Assembly: GCF_034057115.1 (NCBI RefSeq)
Contig: NZ_CP139195.1
Location: 3,658,001 to 3,722,000, forward strand
From: Pseudomonas sp. AN-1
GTDB lineage: Bacteria > Pseudomonadota > Gammaproteobacteria > Pseudomonadales > Pseudomonadaceae
Length of the DNA: 64,000 nucleotides
Direction: 5' to 3'
Below, one piece after another: positions 8,699 through 17,564 of the stretch. Both the position numbers and the translations under genes were made by a program. The notes under the pieces were generated by a model. The model made no database searches. It saw nothing but the letters and a program-made list of their open reading frames with translations, and was not told the DNA's origin. Each line of letters begins with the position of its first letter. Within the stretch, counting starts at the first letter, position 1.

Positions 8699-10009
8699 TC
8701 ACGGCCGGCGGGTGATGTTCAGCCCCTTGAGCAGGTTGAGCGCCTGGCTGAGCTGGTAGTCCTCGTCCTGCGGCTTCTCCGCCGGCTGGGTGGCCGGCTT
8801 GCTGCTGCTGGGCTTGTCGGCGCCGCCGTTGCCATTGCCCAGATGGCCGGGCAGGTCGGCTTCCTTGATGCCCTGGCCCTGGCTGTCCTCGCGGGTCACC
8901 TTGCCGCGCTCGACGACGATGTCGGGAACTATGCCCTGGGCCTGGATCGAGCGGCCGCTGGGGGTGAAGTACAGCGCGGTGGTCAGCTTGAGGGCGCGCT
9001 CGTTGGTCAGCGGCAGCACGGTCTGCACCGAGCCCTTGCCGAAGCTGTCGGTGCCCATCAGCACGCCGCGCTTGTGGTCCTGCAGGGCGCCGGCGACGAT
9101 CTCCGCGGCCGAGGCGCTGCCGCCGTTGATCAGCACCACCAGCGGCACGTTCTCGCTGGCGTCGGCCTTGTCGGCGCTGAAGCGCAGCTCGGAGTTGGCG
9201 ATGCGGCCCTTGGTGTAGACGATCAGGCCGTCGTCGAGGAAGTGGTCGGAAACCTCCACCGCCGCCTGCAGCACGCCGCCGGGGTTGTTGCGCAGGTCGA
9301 GGACCAGGCCCTTGAGCTTGCCGCCGTTGTCCTTCTTCAGCCTGGCCAGCGCCTTGCCGACTTCCTCGCCGCTGTTGATCTGGAACTGGGTGATGCGCAG
9401 GTAGCCGTAGCCCTTCTCCAGCAGCTCGCTCTTCACGCTGCGCACCTTGATCACCGCGCGCTCGAGGCGCACGTCGAACGGCTTGCCGCCCTCGCGCACC
9501 AGGGTCAGCACGATCGGGCTGCCCGGCTTGCCGCGCAGCTTGTCCACCGCCTGCATCAGCGACCAGCCCTTGGTCGGCTGGCCGTCGATCTTGACGATCA
9601 GGTCGCCGGCCTCGATGCCGGCGCGCGCCGCCGGGGTGTCGTCGATCGGCGAGACCACCTTGAGCATGCCGTCCTCCTGGCCGACCTCGACGCCCAGGCC
9701 GCCGAACTCGCCGCTGGTGCTCTCCTGCAGTTCCTGGAAATCCTCCGGCTCCAGGTAGGCGGAGTGCGGGTCGAGGTTGCTGAGCATGCCCTTGATGGCG
9801 TTCTCCAGCAGGGTCTTGTCGTCGACCGGCTCGACGTAGGCGGTCTTGATCCGCTCGAGCACCTCGGCGAACGTGCGCAGTTCGTCGAGCGGCAGGGTGG
9901 CGCGGCCTGTGGCAGTGGGCTCGGCCGCCTCCGCGGCCAGCAGCGGCGGTGCCGCGCCCAGCAGGGCGAGGGACAGGGCCACGGCGGAGAGACGGTAACG
10001 CGACGACAT
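8699..10009 (-). CDS. ctpA: Carboxyl-terminal processing protease CtpA (S41)
   Basis: The 436-residue periplasmic serine protease has a signal peptide (residues 1-26), a PDZ domain (about 100-180) and an S41 catalytic core. The Ser300/Lys325 dyad lies in NGGSASAAE and DSFGKGSVQ. In P. aeruginosa the orthologue degrades peptidoglycan cross-link hydrolases together with the lipoprotein LbcA. The start is set at ATG 10009 (MSSRYRLSAVALSLALLG). The C-terminus carries a Gly/Ser/Pro-rich tail before the conserved YQLSQALNLLKGL end. It lies 28 bp downstream of the envC-like gene, so the two are probably co-transcribed. Confidence 0.95.
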   Translation of the reverse strand: MSSRYRLSAVALSLALLGAAPPLLAAEAAEPTATGRATLPLDELRTFAEVLERIKTAYVEPVDDKTLLENAIKGMLSNLDPHSAYLEPEDFQELQESTSGEFGGLGVEVGQEDGMLKVVSPIDDTPAARAGIEAGDLIVKIDGQPTKGWSLMQAVDKLRGKPGSPIVLTLVREGGKPFDVRLERAVIKVRSVKSELLEKGYGYLRITQFQINSGEEVGKALARLKKDNGGKLKGLVLDLRNNPGGVLQAAVEVSDHFLDDGLIVYTKGRIANSELRFSADKADASENVPLVVLINGGSASAAEIVAGALQDHKRGVLMGTDSFGKGSVQTVLPLTNERALKLTTALYFTPSGRSIQAQGIVPDIVVERGKVTREDSQGQGIKEADLPGHLGNGNGGADKPSSSKPATQPAEKPQDEDYQLSQALNLLKGLNITRRP

Positions 10010-10037
10010 GGAAGCAACTCCTGAATGGGGCGAGCGG

Positions 10038-11318
10038 TCAGCCCTGGGCGCGGCACCAGCGCAGCGGATCGCTGGGCTGGCCCTGCTGACGGATGGCGAA
10101 GTACAGCGCCGGGGTATCCTGCCCCCCGCTGGTGCCAACGGTGGCGATGGCCTCGCCGGCCTTGACCAGGTCGCCGGCGGCCTTCAGCAAGGTCTGGTTG
10201 TGGCCGTACAGGCTGAGGTAGCCGCCGCCGTGATCGACGATGACCAGCAGGCCGGCGCCGCGCAGCCAGTCGGCGAACACCACGCGGCCGTCGTGGATGG
10301 CGCGCACGCGGGTGCCGGCAGCGGCACCGATCAGCACGCCGTCCCACTTCAGCCGGGCATCGCCGCGCGGCGTGCCGAAGCGCGCCAGCAGCTGGCCGTC
10401 CACCGGCCAGGGCAGCCTGCCGCGGGCCTGGGCGAAGGGGCCGTCGACGGCTGGCGCCGCGCTGGAAACCCGCGGGCCGGCAGGTGTGGCGCTGGCGGCC
10501 TTGTCGGTGCCGGTGCCGGTGCCGGTGGCGGCGAGGCGCTGGCGCTCGGCCTCCTCGCGGGCACGCTGCTCGGCCAGACGCCGTGCCTCGGCCTCGCGGG
10601 CCTGACGGGCGAGGGTTTCCTCGATGGTCTTGAGCAGTGCGCTAAGGCGCGCCTGCTCCTGGCGGCGGGCCTTGAGGCGCTTGTCGCCGTCGCCCAGCTC
10701 GCTGTTCAGTCTGGCCAGCACCGCGCGGTGTTCGCTGCGCACCTTGTCCAGCGCCTCGCGACGGTCCTGCAGTTCCACCTGCTGGCCGGCCAGCACGGCA
10801 TGGCGGGTGGCCAGGTCGGCCTCGATGAGATGCAGCTGCTCGAGGATCGCGTTGTACCTGTCGAGCTGCTCGCGGCGCGCGCGGCTGAGGTACTCGTGGT
10901 AGGTGAGGTTGCGGGTGAACTGTTCGGGCTGCTGCTGGTTGAGCAGCAGTTTGAGGTATTCCTGGCCGCCGCTCTGGTAGGCGGCGCGGATCTGCAGGGA
11001 GATCAGCTTCTGCTGTTCAGCCCGCTGGCTCTGGAGTTTTTTTTTCTCCCCGTCGAGCCGCTCGATTTCCTGCTCGCCGTCTTCGAGCTGCTGCTGGAGG
11101 GCCTCGATCTGCTTCTGCAGCTCGCCCATCTCGCGCTCGCTGCCCTGCAGCTGCTTCTGGATGCCGGACTTCTCCTGCTGCAGGGTGCCGAGCAGCTTCT
11201 GCAGCTCGGCGATGTCCTTCTGCGCGGCTTCCAGCTGGCGCTGGGCGTCGGCGCGCTCATCGGCGAAGGCCGGCGCGAGGCAGCAGGCGAGCAGGGCGAA
11301 CAGGGCGGCACGCAGCAT
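10038..11318 (-). CDS. EnvC-like murein hydrolase activator (degenerate LytM)
   Basis: The 426-residue exported protein has a signal peptide (about 1-20, ending AFA), long coiled coils (about 25-120 and 160-250) and a C-terminal M23/LytM domain (about 310-426). The zinc-site positions are altered: WDGVLIGAAAGT stands where active enzymes have the first His/Asp motif, and ALYFAIR replaces HxH. This matches EnvC-type activators that switch on amidases during septum splitting rather than active endopeptidases. A run of nine A on the coding strand (11037-11045) encodes three Lys. A poor ribosome site precedes ATG 11318. Confidence 0.88.
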   Translation of the reverse strand: MLRAALFALLACCLAPAFADERADAQRQLEAAQKDIAELQKLLGTLQQEKSGIQKQLQGSEREMGELQKQIEALQQQLEDGEQEIERLDGEKKKLQSQRAEQQKLISLQIRAAYQSGGQEYLKLLLNQQQPEQFTRNLTYHEYLSRARREQLDRYNAILEQLHLIEADLATRHAVLAGQQVELQDRREALDKVRSEHRAVLARLNSELGDGDKRLKARRQEQARLSALLKTIEETLARQAREAEARRLAEQRAREEAERQRLAATGTGTGTDKAASATPAGPRVSSAAPAVDGPFAQARGRLPWPVDGQLLARFGTPRGDARLKWDGVLIGAAAGTRVRAIHDGRVVFADWLRGAGLLVIVDHGGGYLSLYGHNQTLLKAAGDLVKAGEAIATVGTSGGQDTPALYFAIRQQGQPSDPLRWCRAQG

Positions 11319-11367
11319 GGACAGGTATCCGGTGGGTGAGCGTCCTAGTATGCCTCCGGGCGCACGC

Positions 11368-11396
11368 AAAAAGAACGCCCCGGCGAGCCGGGGCGT
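11368..11396 (-). terminator. Intrinsic terminator of gpmI
   Basis: On the minus strand a 9-bp stem (ACGCCCCGG/CCGGGGCGT, 11375-11396) is followed by TTCTTTTTG. It lies 5 bp after the gpmI stop, so gpmI is separated from the envC-like gene, which must have its own promoter or rely on readthrough. Confidence 0.85.
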
Positions 11397-11401
11397 GATC
11401 C

Positions 11402-12940
11402 TCACTGCAGTTCGACCAGCGGCGTGCCGGTCATCTCGGCCGGGATCGGCAGGTCCAGCAGCCTGAGCATGGTCGGCGCCACGTCGGCGAGCACGCCGCC
11501 CTCGCGGATGGCCAGCGGGCGCGGGCCGTAATAGAGGAACGGCACCGGCTCGCAGGTGTGCGCGGTGTGCGCCTGGCCGGTCACCTCGTCCTCCATCTGC
11601 TCGACGTTGCCGTGGTCGGCGGTGATCAGCGCCTCGCCGCCGACCTGGTCCAGCGCGCGGGTGATGCGGCCGATGCACTGGTCCAGGCACTCCACCGCCT
11701 TGACCGCCGCGTCGAACACGCCGGTGTGGCCGACCATGTCGCCGTTGGCGTAGTTGACCACGATGACGTCGTAGCGCTGGTTCTCGATGGCGTCGACGAT
11801 GCGGTCGGTGACTTCCGGCGCGCTCATTTCCGGCTTGAGGTCGTAGGTGGCGACGTTCGGCGAGGGGATGAGGATGCGCTCCTCGCCCTCGAACGGCTCC
11901 TCGCGTCCGCCGGAGAAGAAGAAGGTGACGTGGGCGTACTTCTCGGTCTCGGCGATGCGCAGCTGGGTCTTGCCGTTGTTGGCCAGGTACTCGCCGAGCA
12001 CGTTGGTCAGCGGCTCCGGCGGGAAGGCGCAGGGCGCCGGGATGCTCGCCGCGTACTGGGTGAGCATGACGAAGCCGGCCAGCTGCGGCACGCGCGCGCG
12101 CTGGAAGCCGGCGAACTCGTCGCCCTCGACGAAGGCGCGGGTCAGCTCGCGGGCGCGGTCGGCGCGGAAGTTCATGAACACCACGGCGTCGCCGTCCTCG
12201 ACGCGCACCGGCGTGCCGATGGTGGTGGCCTTGACGAACTCGTCGCTCTCGCCGCGCGCATAGGCGGCCTCAAGGCCCTCGATGGCGCTGGCGGCGGCGA
12301 ACTCGCCCTCGCCGTCGACGATCAGCCGGTACGCCTGCTCGACGCGGTCCCAGCGGTTGTCGCGGTCCATGGCGAAGTAGCGGCCGGTCAGGCTGGCGAT
12401 GCGGCCCTTGCCGAGCTTGGCGAAGGTGGCGTCGAGCAGCTCGATGGAGGGGGTGGCGCTCTTCGGCGGGGTGTCGCGGCCGTCGAGGAAGGCGTGCAGG
12501 TAGATCTGCTCGGCGCCGCGCCGGGCGGCCAGTTCGGCCATCGCGGCGATGTGCTCCTGGTGGCTGTGCACGCCGCCGTCGGAGAGCAGGCCGAGGATGT
12601 GCACCGCCTTGCCGGCGGCCGCGGCCTTGTCCACCGCCGCGTTGATCGCGGCATTGTCGAAGAACTCGCCGTCGCGGATCGCCTTGGTCACCCGGGTGAA
12701 GTCCTGGTACACCACGCGGCCGGCGCCGAGGTTCATGTGACCGACCTCGGAGTTGCCCATCTGCCCGTCGGGCAGGCCGACGTCCATGCCGCTGCCGGAG
12801 ATCAGGCCGTACGGGCGGGTGGCGCGCAGGTTGTCCCACACCGGCGTGCTGGCGTGGTGGATGGCGTTGTAATCCGGGCTGTCGCTGTGACCGAAGCCGT
12901 CCAGGATGATCAGGACCAGGGGTTTGGGCGTGGCAGGCAT
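11402..12940 (-). CDS. gpmI: 2,3-bisphosphoglycerate-independent phosphoglycerate mutase
   Basis: It interconverts 3- and 2-phosphoglycerate through a phosphoserine intermediate, with two Mn ions. The 512-residue alkaline-phosphatase-superfamily enzyme has [12 protein letters not shown] at the N-terminus, the nucleophile Ser64 in [14 protein letters not shown], a [11 protein letters not shown] loop, and metal ligands in [12 protein letters not shown] and [11 protein letters not shown]. It is transcribed divergently from the rhodanese-grxC-secB unit. Confidence 0.97.
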   Translation of the reverse strand: MPATPKPLVLIILDGFGHSDSPDYNAIHHASTPVWDNLRATRPYGLISGSGMDVGLPDGQMGNSEVGHMNLGAGRVVYQDFTRVTKAIRDGEFFDNAAINAAVDKAAAAGKAVHILGLLSDGGVHSHQEHIAAMAELAARRGAEQIYLHAFLDGRDTPPKSATPSIELLDATFAKLGKGRIASLTGRYFAMDRDNRWDRVEQAYRLIVDGEGEFAAASAIEGLEAAYARGESDEFVKATTIGTPVRVEDGDAVVFMNFRADRARELTRAFVEGDEFAGFQRARVPQLAGFVMLTQYAASIPAPCAFPPEPLTNVLGEYLANNGKTQLRIAETEKYAHVTFFFSGGREEPFEGEERILIPSPNVATYDLKPEMSAPEVTDRIVDAIENQRYDVIVVNYANGDMVGHTGVFDAAVKAVECLDQCIGRITRALDQVGGEALITADHGNVEQMEDEVTGQAHTAHTCEPVPFLYYGPRPLAIREGGVLADVAPTMLRLLDLPIPAEMTGTPLVELQ

Positions 12941-13026
12941 GCGTCCGACTCGTGAGCAGGTTCGAAAGGGGCGCCAGTCTACTGGCCGACCCGGCGGACG
13001 TCACCGCAGGGGTGACTGCCGGCGGG

Positions 13027-13055
13027 TTCAGCCGTGTCGACTGGCTGTGTATACT
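13027..13055 (+). promoter_or_regulatory. Candidate promoter of rhodanese-grxC-secB
   Basis: TATACT (13050-13055) lies 31 bp before the rhodanese ATG, with a weak TTCAGC -35 box 17 bp upstream. It sits in the divergent gap with gpmI. Confidence 0.4.
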
Positions 13056-13086
13056 GCGGGCCATTTTACCGTGCCGGATGCTCGCG

Positions 13087-13500
13087 ATGGTTGCCCAGCT
13101 GATTGAATTTGCCTCTAACCACTATGTACTCAGCACCCTGTTCGTGGTGCTGCTGGCCCTGCTGATCGCCAGCGAGGCCCGGCGCGGCGGGCGCAGCCTG
13201 AGCTGCCGCGAGCTGACCGCCAAGCTCAACGCCGGCGAGGCGCTGGTGCTCGACGTGCGTCCGCACAAGGAGTTCTCCACCGGCCACATCACCGGCGCGC
13301 TGAACATCCCCTATGACAAGCTGGACAGCCGCATCGCCGAGCTGGACAAGCACAAGGCCAAGACCCTGATCGTGGTCGACGCCATGGGCCAGCACGCCGG
13401 CAGCATCTGCGGCAAGCTGAAGAAGGCCGGCTACGACGTCTCCCGCCTGGGCGGCGGCATCGCCAGCTGGCGCGGCGACAACCTGCCGGTGGTGAAGTGA
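13087..13500 (+). CDS. Membrane-anchored rhodanese-like protein
   Basis: The 137-residue protein has one N-terminal transmembrane segment (about 12-31, YVLSTLFVVLLALLIASEA) and a rhodanese domain (LVLDVRPHKEFSTGHITGALNIP). Where sulfurtransferases carry the catalytic Cys, this protein reads VVDAMGQHAG, so it lacks the nucleophile and is probably a binding or scaffold protein. ATG 13087 is chosen because MVAQLIEFASNHYVL is the family start. It ends 1 bp before grxC. Confidence 0.85.
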   Translation: MVAQLIEFASNHYVLSTLFVVLLALLIASEARRGGRSLSCRELTAKLNAGEALVLDVRPHKEFSTGHITGALNIPYDKLDSRIAELDKHKAKTLIVVDAMGQHAGSICGKLKKAGYDVSRLGGGIASWRGDNLPVVK

Positions 13501-13501
13501 C

Positions 13502-13756
13502 ATGCAGCCGGTGGTCATCTACTCCAGCGACTACTGTCCCTACTGCGTGCGCGCCAAGCAGCTGCTGAGCCACAAGGGCGTCGCCTTCACCGAGATCCGC
13601 GTCGACGGCCAGCCGGACGTGCGCGCCGAGATGAGCCGCAAGGCCGGGCGCACCTCGGTGCCGCAGATCTGGATCGGCGCCACCCACGTCGGCGGCTGCG
13701 ACGACCTCTACGCCCTGGAGCGCGCCGGCAAGCTGGACGCGCTGCTGCGCGGCTAA
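13502..13756 (+). CDS. grxC: Glutaredoxin 3
   Basis: The 84-residue dithiol glutaredoxin has active site Cys12-Pro-Tyr-Cys15 ([12 protein letters not shown]), the cis-Pro TSVPQIWIG and GG-C-DDLYAL glutathione-binding motifs. It uses glutathione to reduce protein disulfides. It sits between the rhodanese gene (1-bp gap) and secB (31-bp gap), an order I remember from other pseudomonads. Confidence 0.96.
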   Translation: MQPVVIYSSDYCPYCVRAKQLLSHKGVAFTEIRVDGQPDVRAEMSRKAGRTSVPQIWIGATHVGGCDDLYALERAGKLDALLRG

Positions 13757-13787
13757 CCCTCCACGCAACGAACAAGGAAAGCAAAGC

Positions 13788-14261
13788 ATGACCGAACAAG
13801 CCAATGGCGCCGCCGCGCAGAACGACCAGCCGCAGTTCTCCCTGCAGCGCATCTACGTCCGCGACCTGTCCTTCGAGGCGCCGAAGACCCCGGAGATCTT
13901 CCGCCAGGAGTGGAAGCCGGGCATCACCCTCGACCTCAACACCCGCCAGAAGGACCTGGGCGGCGACTTCCACGAGGTCGTGCTGACCGTCTCGGTCACC
14001 GTGAAGAACGGCGACGACACCGCCTTCATCGCCGAAGTGCAGCAGGCCGGCATCTTCCTGATCAAGGGCCTCGATGCCGCCGCGATGAGCCACACCCTCG
14101 GGGCCTTCTGCCCGAGCCTGCTGTTCCCCTACGCCCGCGAGGCGCTGGACAGCCTGGTGGTGCGCGGCTCGTTCCCGGCGCTGATGCTCTCGCCGGTCAA
14201 CTTCGACGCCCTCTACGCCCAGGAACTGGCGCGCATGCAGGCGGCCGAAGCCACGGCCTGA
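13788..14261 (+). CDS. secB: Protein-export chaperone SecB
   Basis: The 157-residue SecB holds preproteins unfolded and hands them to SecA. Characteristic segments are [48 protein letters not shown] and [13 protein letters not shown] good GGAAAG ribosome site precedes the ATG. It is the last gene of the rhodanese-grxC-secB unit, followed by an intrinsic terminator. Confidence 0.98.
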   Translation: MTEQANGAAAQNDQPQFSLQRIYVRDLSFEAPKTPEIFRQEWKPGITLDLNTRQKDLGGDFHEVVLTVSVTVKNGDDTAFIAEVQQAGIFLIKGLDAAAMSHTLGAFCPSLLFPYAREALDSLVVRGSFPALMLSPVNFDALYAQELARMQAAEATA

Positions 14262-14280
14262 AGCCGGCGCCGCCGACAGG

Positions 14281-14306
14281 AAACCCCGCCGTGCGCGGGG
14301 TTTTTT
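14281..14306 (+). terminator. Intrinsic terminator of secB
   Basis: A 9-bp stem (AAACCCCGC/GCGGGGTTT, loop CGTGC) runs into TTTTTT. The following 14307-14433 shows nothing else recognisable. Confidence 0.9.
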
Positions 14307-14433
14307 GTCGGTTCCGCTACCAAGGGATGGTTCAAAAGCGTGACGCGGTTGGCTATTTTGATGCGCGTCACTACGCATTATCGTCGGGCTGTCATGATGC
14401 CGTCGCAAGGTCGGCGCGTGGCGGGATCGAGCC

Positions 14434-14895
14434 TCAGGCGGTGGCGAAACCGTGCTGGCGCCAGGCCTCGTAGACGGTCACCGCCACCGCGTTGGACAGG
14501 TTCAGGCTGCGGCAGCCGGGGCGCATCGGCAGGCGCAGCAGTTGTTCGGGCGGCAGGCTGGCCAGCACCTCGGCCGGCAGGCCGCGGCTCTCCGGGCCGA
14601 ACAGCAGCACGTCGCCGGCCTGGTAGTCCATCTCCGCGTAACTGTTATTGGCTTTGGTGGTGAGTGCCAGTATCCTGCCCCCGACCAGGGTCGCGAGGCA
14701 GCTCTCCAGCGAGCCATGACGAGTTACCGTCGCGTACTCGTGGTAGTCGAGGCCGGCACGGCGCAGGCGCTTGTCGTCGAGCTCGAAGCCGAGCGGTTCG
14801 ATCAGGTGCAGCTGGCAGCCGGTATTGGCGCAGAGTCGGATGATGTTGCCGGTATTGGGCGGGATTTCCGGCTGGAACAACACAACATGAAACAT
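14434..14895 (-). CDS. trmL: tRNA (cytidine/uridine-2'-O-)-methyltransferase TrmL
   Basis: The 153-residue SPOUT enzyme methylates the wobble nucleotide 34 of tRNA-Leu isoacceptors. Visible features are the N-terminal [20 protein letters not shown], the SAM-binding trefoil-knot motifs [11 protein letters not shown] and [18 protein letters not shown], and the VYEAWRQ end. ATG 14895 is set from the family start [12 protein letters not shown]. It is divergent from the MSHA cluster and marks the junction between conserved and accessory sequence. Confidence 0.95.
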   Translation of the reverse strand: MFHVVLFQPEIPPNTGNIIRLCANTGCQLHLIEPLGFELDDKRLRRAGLDYHEYATVTRHGSLESCLATLVGGRILALTTKANNSYAEMDYQAGDVLLFGPESRGLPAEVLASLPPEQLLRLPMRPGCRSLNLSNAVAVTVYEAWRQHGFATA

Positions 14896-15000
14896 CGGGC
14901 GGGCCTGTGCGAATCGGGACGTCGCGCATTCTAGCGGTTTGCGGCCTGCCAGCGGGCCGCCTGCCGAACTGTCCCGGACCTGCGGACAAGGAGAAAGCCT

Positions 15001-15921
15001 TTGCTGGCCTGGCTGAAGCGAACCCCCAAAGCTGCCGATCAACTGCTCGGGCTGGCCCCCGTGGCGGGCGGCTGCGCGCTGGTCGGCGTGCAGCGCCAGG
15101 GCGGTGCCGTGCAGCTGCCGCTCGGCGAGCTGGTCGCCACCGCGCCGGGCGGCGCGGTCGAGCCGCTGCGCGAGCGCGTCGAGGCGCTCGGCCTGCAGGG
15201 CCGCCCGGCCAGCCTGCTGCTGGCCGCCGGCGACTACCAGCTGCTGCTGGTCGAGCGCCCCGAGGTGCCTCCCGCCGAACTGCGCGCCGCGGTGCGCTGG
15301 CGCATCCGCGAGCTGGTCAGTGCGCCGCTGGACAGCCTGGTGGTGGATGCCTTCGCCCTGCCCGACGACGCCTACCGCGGGCGCACGCCGATGGCCTACT
15401 GCGCCGTGCTGGCGCAGTCGCGCATGCAGGCGCTGGCCGACTGGGTGACCGGGGCCGGCCTGCGCCTGCACAGCATCGACATCCCGGAAATGGCCCTGCG
15501 CAACCTCGGCCTGCTGGCCGGTGCCGACGCGCAGAACCTCGCCGTGGTGCTGCTCGGCCCGCGCGCCGGGCTGATCTGCGTGCAGCACGGCGCCGCCCTG
15601 TACATGGCGCGGCGCATCGAGCACGGCCTCGACAACCGCGGCGAAGGCGGCGCGCAGCTGGCTCTGGAGATCCAGCGCTCGCTGGACTACTTCGAGAGCC
15701 AGCTGGGCAAGGGCTACCTCAGCCGCCTGCTGTTGCTGCCGGCGGTCGAGGCCGACGAGGCGACGCTCGCCGAACTGGGCCGCCAGCTGTCGGTGCGGGT
15801 CGAGCAGCTCGCCCTGGAGCAGCTGTTTCCCGGCTCGCCGCTGCTCGGCCTGCCCGCCGCGCAGCGCGCGGCCTTCCTGCCGGCGATCGGTGCCGCATTG
15901 CGCCAGGAGCGGGGCGGATGA
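15001..15921 (+). CDS. mshI: MSHA biogenesis protein MshI (PilM-like)
   Basis: The 306-residue cytoplasmic actin/FtsA-fold protein (PilM-type) is thought to link the pilus motor to the inner-membrane PilN-like protein. Visible parts include [19 protein letters not shown] and [23 protein letters not shown] start at 15001 is supported by AAGGAGAAAG nine bases before it and by the first residues [12 protein letters not shown]. It is the first gene of the plus-strand msh operon. The operon promoter must lie in the 105 bp shared with trmL, where no clear sigma70 boxes stand out. Its stop overlaps the next ATG (ATGA). Confidence 0.88.
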   Translation: MLAWLKRTPKAADQLLGLAPVAGGCALVGVQRQGGAVQLPLGELVATAPGGAVEPLRERVEALGLQGRPASLLLAAGDYQLLLVERPEVPPAELRAAVRWRIRELVSAPLDSLVVDAFALPDDAYRGRTPMAYCAVLAQSRMQALADWVTGAGLRLHSIDIPEMALRNLGLLAGADAQNLAVVLLGPRAGLICVQHGAALYMARRIEHGLDNRGEGGAQLALEIQRSLDYFESQLGKGYLSRLLLLPAVEADEATLAELGRQLSVRVEQLALEQLFPGSPLLGLPAAQRAAFLPAIGAALRQERGG

Positions 15922-16544
15922 CCGATACCGGGGCCATGCAGAACATCAACCTCTACCAGCCGGCGCAGGCGGCCGTCGACGGCCGCCCCGCGCCGCGCCT
16001 GCTGGCGCTCGCCGGCCTGGCCCTGCTGCTGGCGATCGCCCTCGATGGCGGCTGGCACTACTGGCGCCTGCAGCAGCTGCAGGCCGAGGTGGACGCCGGC
16101 CGCCAGGCCGCCGAGCAGGCCGAGGCGGCGCTGGCCGCCCGTCGCGCCAGCTTCCGCGAGCCCCAGGCCGACCCGCGCCTGCCGCCGCAGCTGGCCGCGC
16201 TGGAGGCGGAGAACCGTCAACTGCAGCGCCTCGGCGAACACCTGCAGGGCTTGCTCGCCGAGCGCAGCAGCGGTTTCAGCGGCCCCCTCGATGCCCTCGC
16301 CGAGCGCCATCTGGCCGGCGTCTGGCTGGATACCATCCGTCTCGAACAGGGCGGCCGCGACCTGTTGCTGGAAGGCGCCAGCCAGCAGGCCGAACTGCTG
16401 CCGGGCTACCTCGCCAGCCTCGGCCGCAGCCCGGCCTTCGCCGGCAGGCAGTTCGCCCGTTTCGATCTCGACCGCGACGATGCCGGCGTGCTGCGCTTCC
16501 GCCTCGCCTCGCAGGCGGCCGCCAGCGAGGAGACCGCCCGATGA
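15918..16544 (+). CDS. mshI2: MshI2 (PilN-like inner-membrane protein)
   Basis: The 208-residue protein has a short cytoplasmic N-terminus containing QNINLYQP, a PilN hallmark used to dock on PilM-type proteins. One membrane helix follows (about 27-44, [18 protein letters not shown]), then a coiled coil (about 50-110) and a small periplasmic domain. It overlaps mshI (ATGA) and mshJ (ATGA). An internal ATG at 15936 would start directly at MQNINLYQP and is a real alternative. Confidence 0.85.
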   Translation: MTDTGAMQNINLYQPAQAAVDGRPAPRLLALAGLALLLAIALDGGWHYWRLQQLQAEVDAGRQAAEQAEAALAARRASFREPQADPRLPPQLAALEAENRQLQRLGEHLQGLLAERSSGFSGPLDALAERHLAGVWLDTIRLEQGGRDLLLEGASQQAELLPGYLASLGRSPAFAGRQFARFDLDRDDAGVLRFRLASQAAASEETAR

Positions 16545-17242
16545 GCGACCTGGCACAACGCTGGCAGGGCCTGAGCGCCCGCGAACAGTGGATGGCCGCC
16601 GGCGTCGCCCTGCTGCTGCCGGCCATGGCCTGGCTGCTGCTCGGCCACGACCCGCTGGCCCAGCGCCTCGCGCGCCTGCAGACCGAGCGCCAGGGCGCCG
16701 AGACCCGCCTGCTCGAGGCACGCAGCGCCGATGCCGAACTGCAGGCGCGCGCCGCCGTCGACCCGGACCGGGCGCTGCGCCAGGCGCTGCTCGCGGCCCA
16801 GGCGCTGCGCGAGCGCCAGCTCGCCGGTCTGGAGGAGGAGACGGCCGCGCTGATCGACCCGCAGCGCATGCGGCAGGTGTTGCAGGAACTGCTGCAGAGC
16901 CGTCCGCAACTGCGTCTGCTGGCTCTGGAGAGTTTCTCCGCGCCGCTCGAGCTGCCCGCCGCCCTGCCGGAGGGCGAGCACCAGCCGGCCGCCGCCGAGC
17001 GGGAGCAGCCGGACGCCGTGCCGGTGCTCTACCGCCACGGCATGCGCCTGACCCTGGAGGGCAGCTACTTCGAGCTGCGCGACTACCTGCGCGGCATCGA
17101 GCAGCAGAGCCGCCAGCCCGGCGGCCGCCGCCTGTTCTGGGAGCGCCTCGACTACCAGGTCGGCGAGGCCGGCCCCGGCAAGGCGCGCATCGTCATCGAG
17201 CTGTACACCCTCAGCCGTCATGCGGGGTGGGTCGGTGTCTAG
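16541..17242 (+). CDS. mshJ: MshJ (PilO-like alignment-complex protein)
   Basis: The 233-residue protein has a membrane helix at about 17-33 (WMAAGVALLLPAMAWLLL), a coiled coil (about 40-100) and a periplasmic ferredoxin-like domain including LTLEGSYFELRDYLRGIE, typical of PilO/GspM-type proteins. It is translationally coupled to mshI2, and its last 23 bases overlap mshK. Confidence 0.85.
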   Translation: MSDLAQRWQGLSAREQWMAAGVALLLPAMAWLLLGHDPLAQRLARLQTERQGAETRLLEARSADAELQARAAVDPDRALRQALLAAQALRERQLAGLEEETAALIDPQRMRQVLQELLQSRPQLRLLALESFSAPLELPAALPEGEHQPAAAEREQPDAVPVLYRHGMRLTLEGSYFELRDYLRGIEQQSRQPGGRRLFWERLDYQVGEAGPGKARIVIELYTLSRHAGWVGV

Positions 17243-17564
17243 GATCCTGCTGCTGATCGCCTGCCTGCTGGCGCTGCCGGTGCGCGCCGCCCTCGACCCG
17301 ACCCTGCCGCCGGCGGCTGCCAGCGCGCCGGCAGCCGCCGGCGAGGCGGCGCCGGTGCCGCTGCTGCAGGCCATCCTGCGCGGCCCGGCCGGCGCGCGCG
17401 CGGTGATCGGCGGGCGCAGCCTCGAGGTCGGCGAACGCCACGGCGACTGGCGCGTGCTGGCCATCCGCGCACGCAGCGTGCTGATCGAACGCCAGGGGCA
17501 GCGCAGCGAGCTGCACCTGAGCCAACCCATTGTGACTCCAGCCACCCGGAGCCCGAGCCGTTGA
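17220..17564 (+). CDS. mshK: MshK (PilP-like periplasmic protein)
   Basis: The 114-residue protein has a signal peptide (about 1-23, ILLLIACLLALPVRA) and a short PilP/GspC-like beta domain (QAILRGPAGARAVIGG, DWRVLAIRARSVLIER) of the kind that links inner-membrane proteins to the secretin. It begins inside mshJ and ends on the mshL ATG. A GTG a few codons in is an alternative start. Confidence 0.78.
   Translation: MRGGSVSRILLLIACLLALPVRAALDPTLPPAAASAPAAAGEAAPVPLLQAILRGPAGARAVIGGRSLEVGERHGDWRVLAIRARSVLIERQGQRSELHLSQPIVTPATRSPSR

Noticed and set aside
10038..10400. Active M23 endopeptidase
   Set aside because: Both metal-binding motifs are altered (WDGVLIGA, ALYFAIR), so an activator role fits better.
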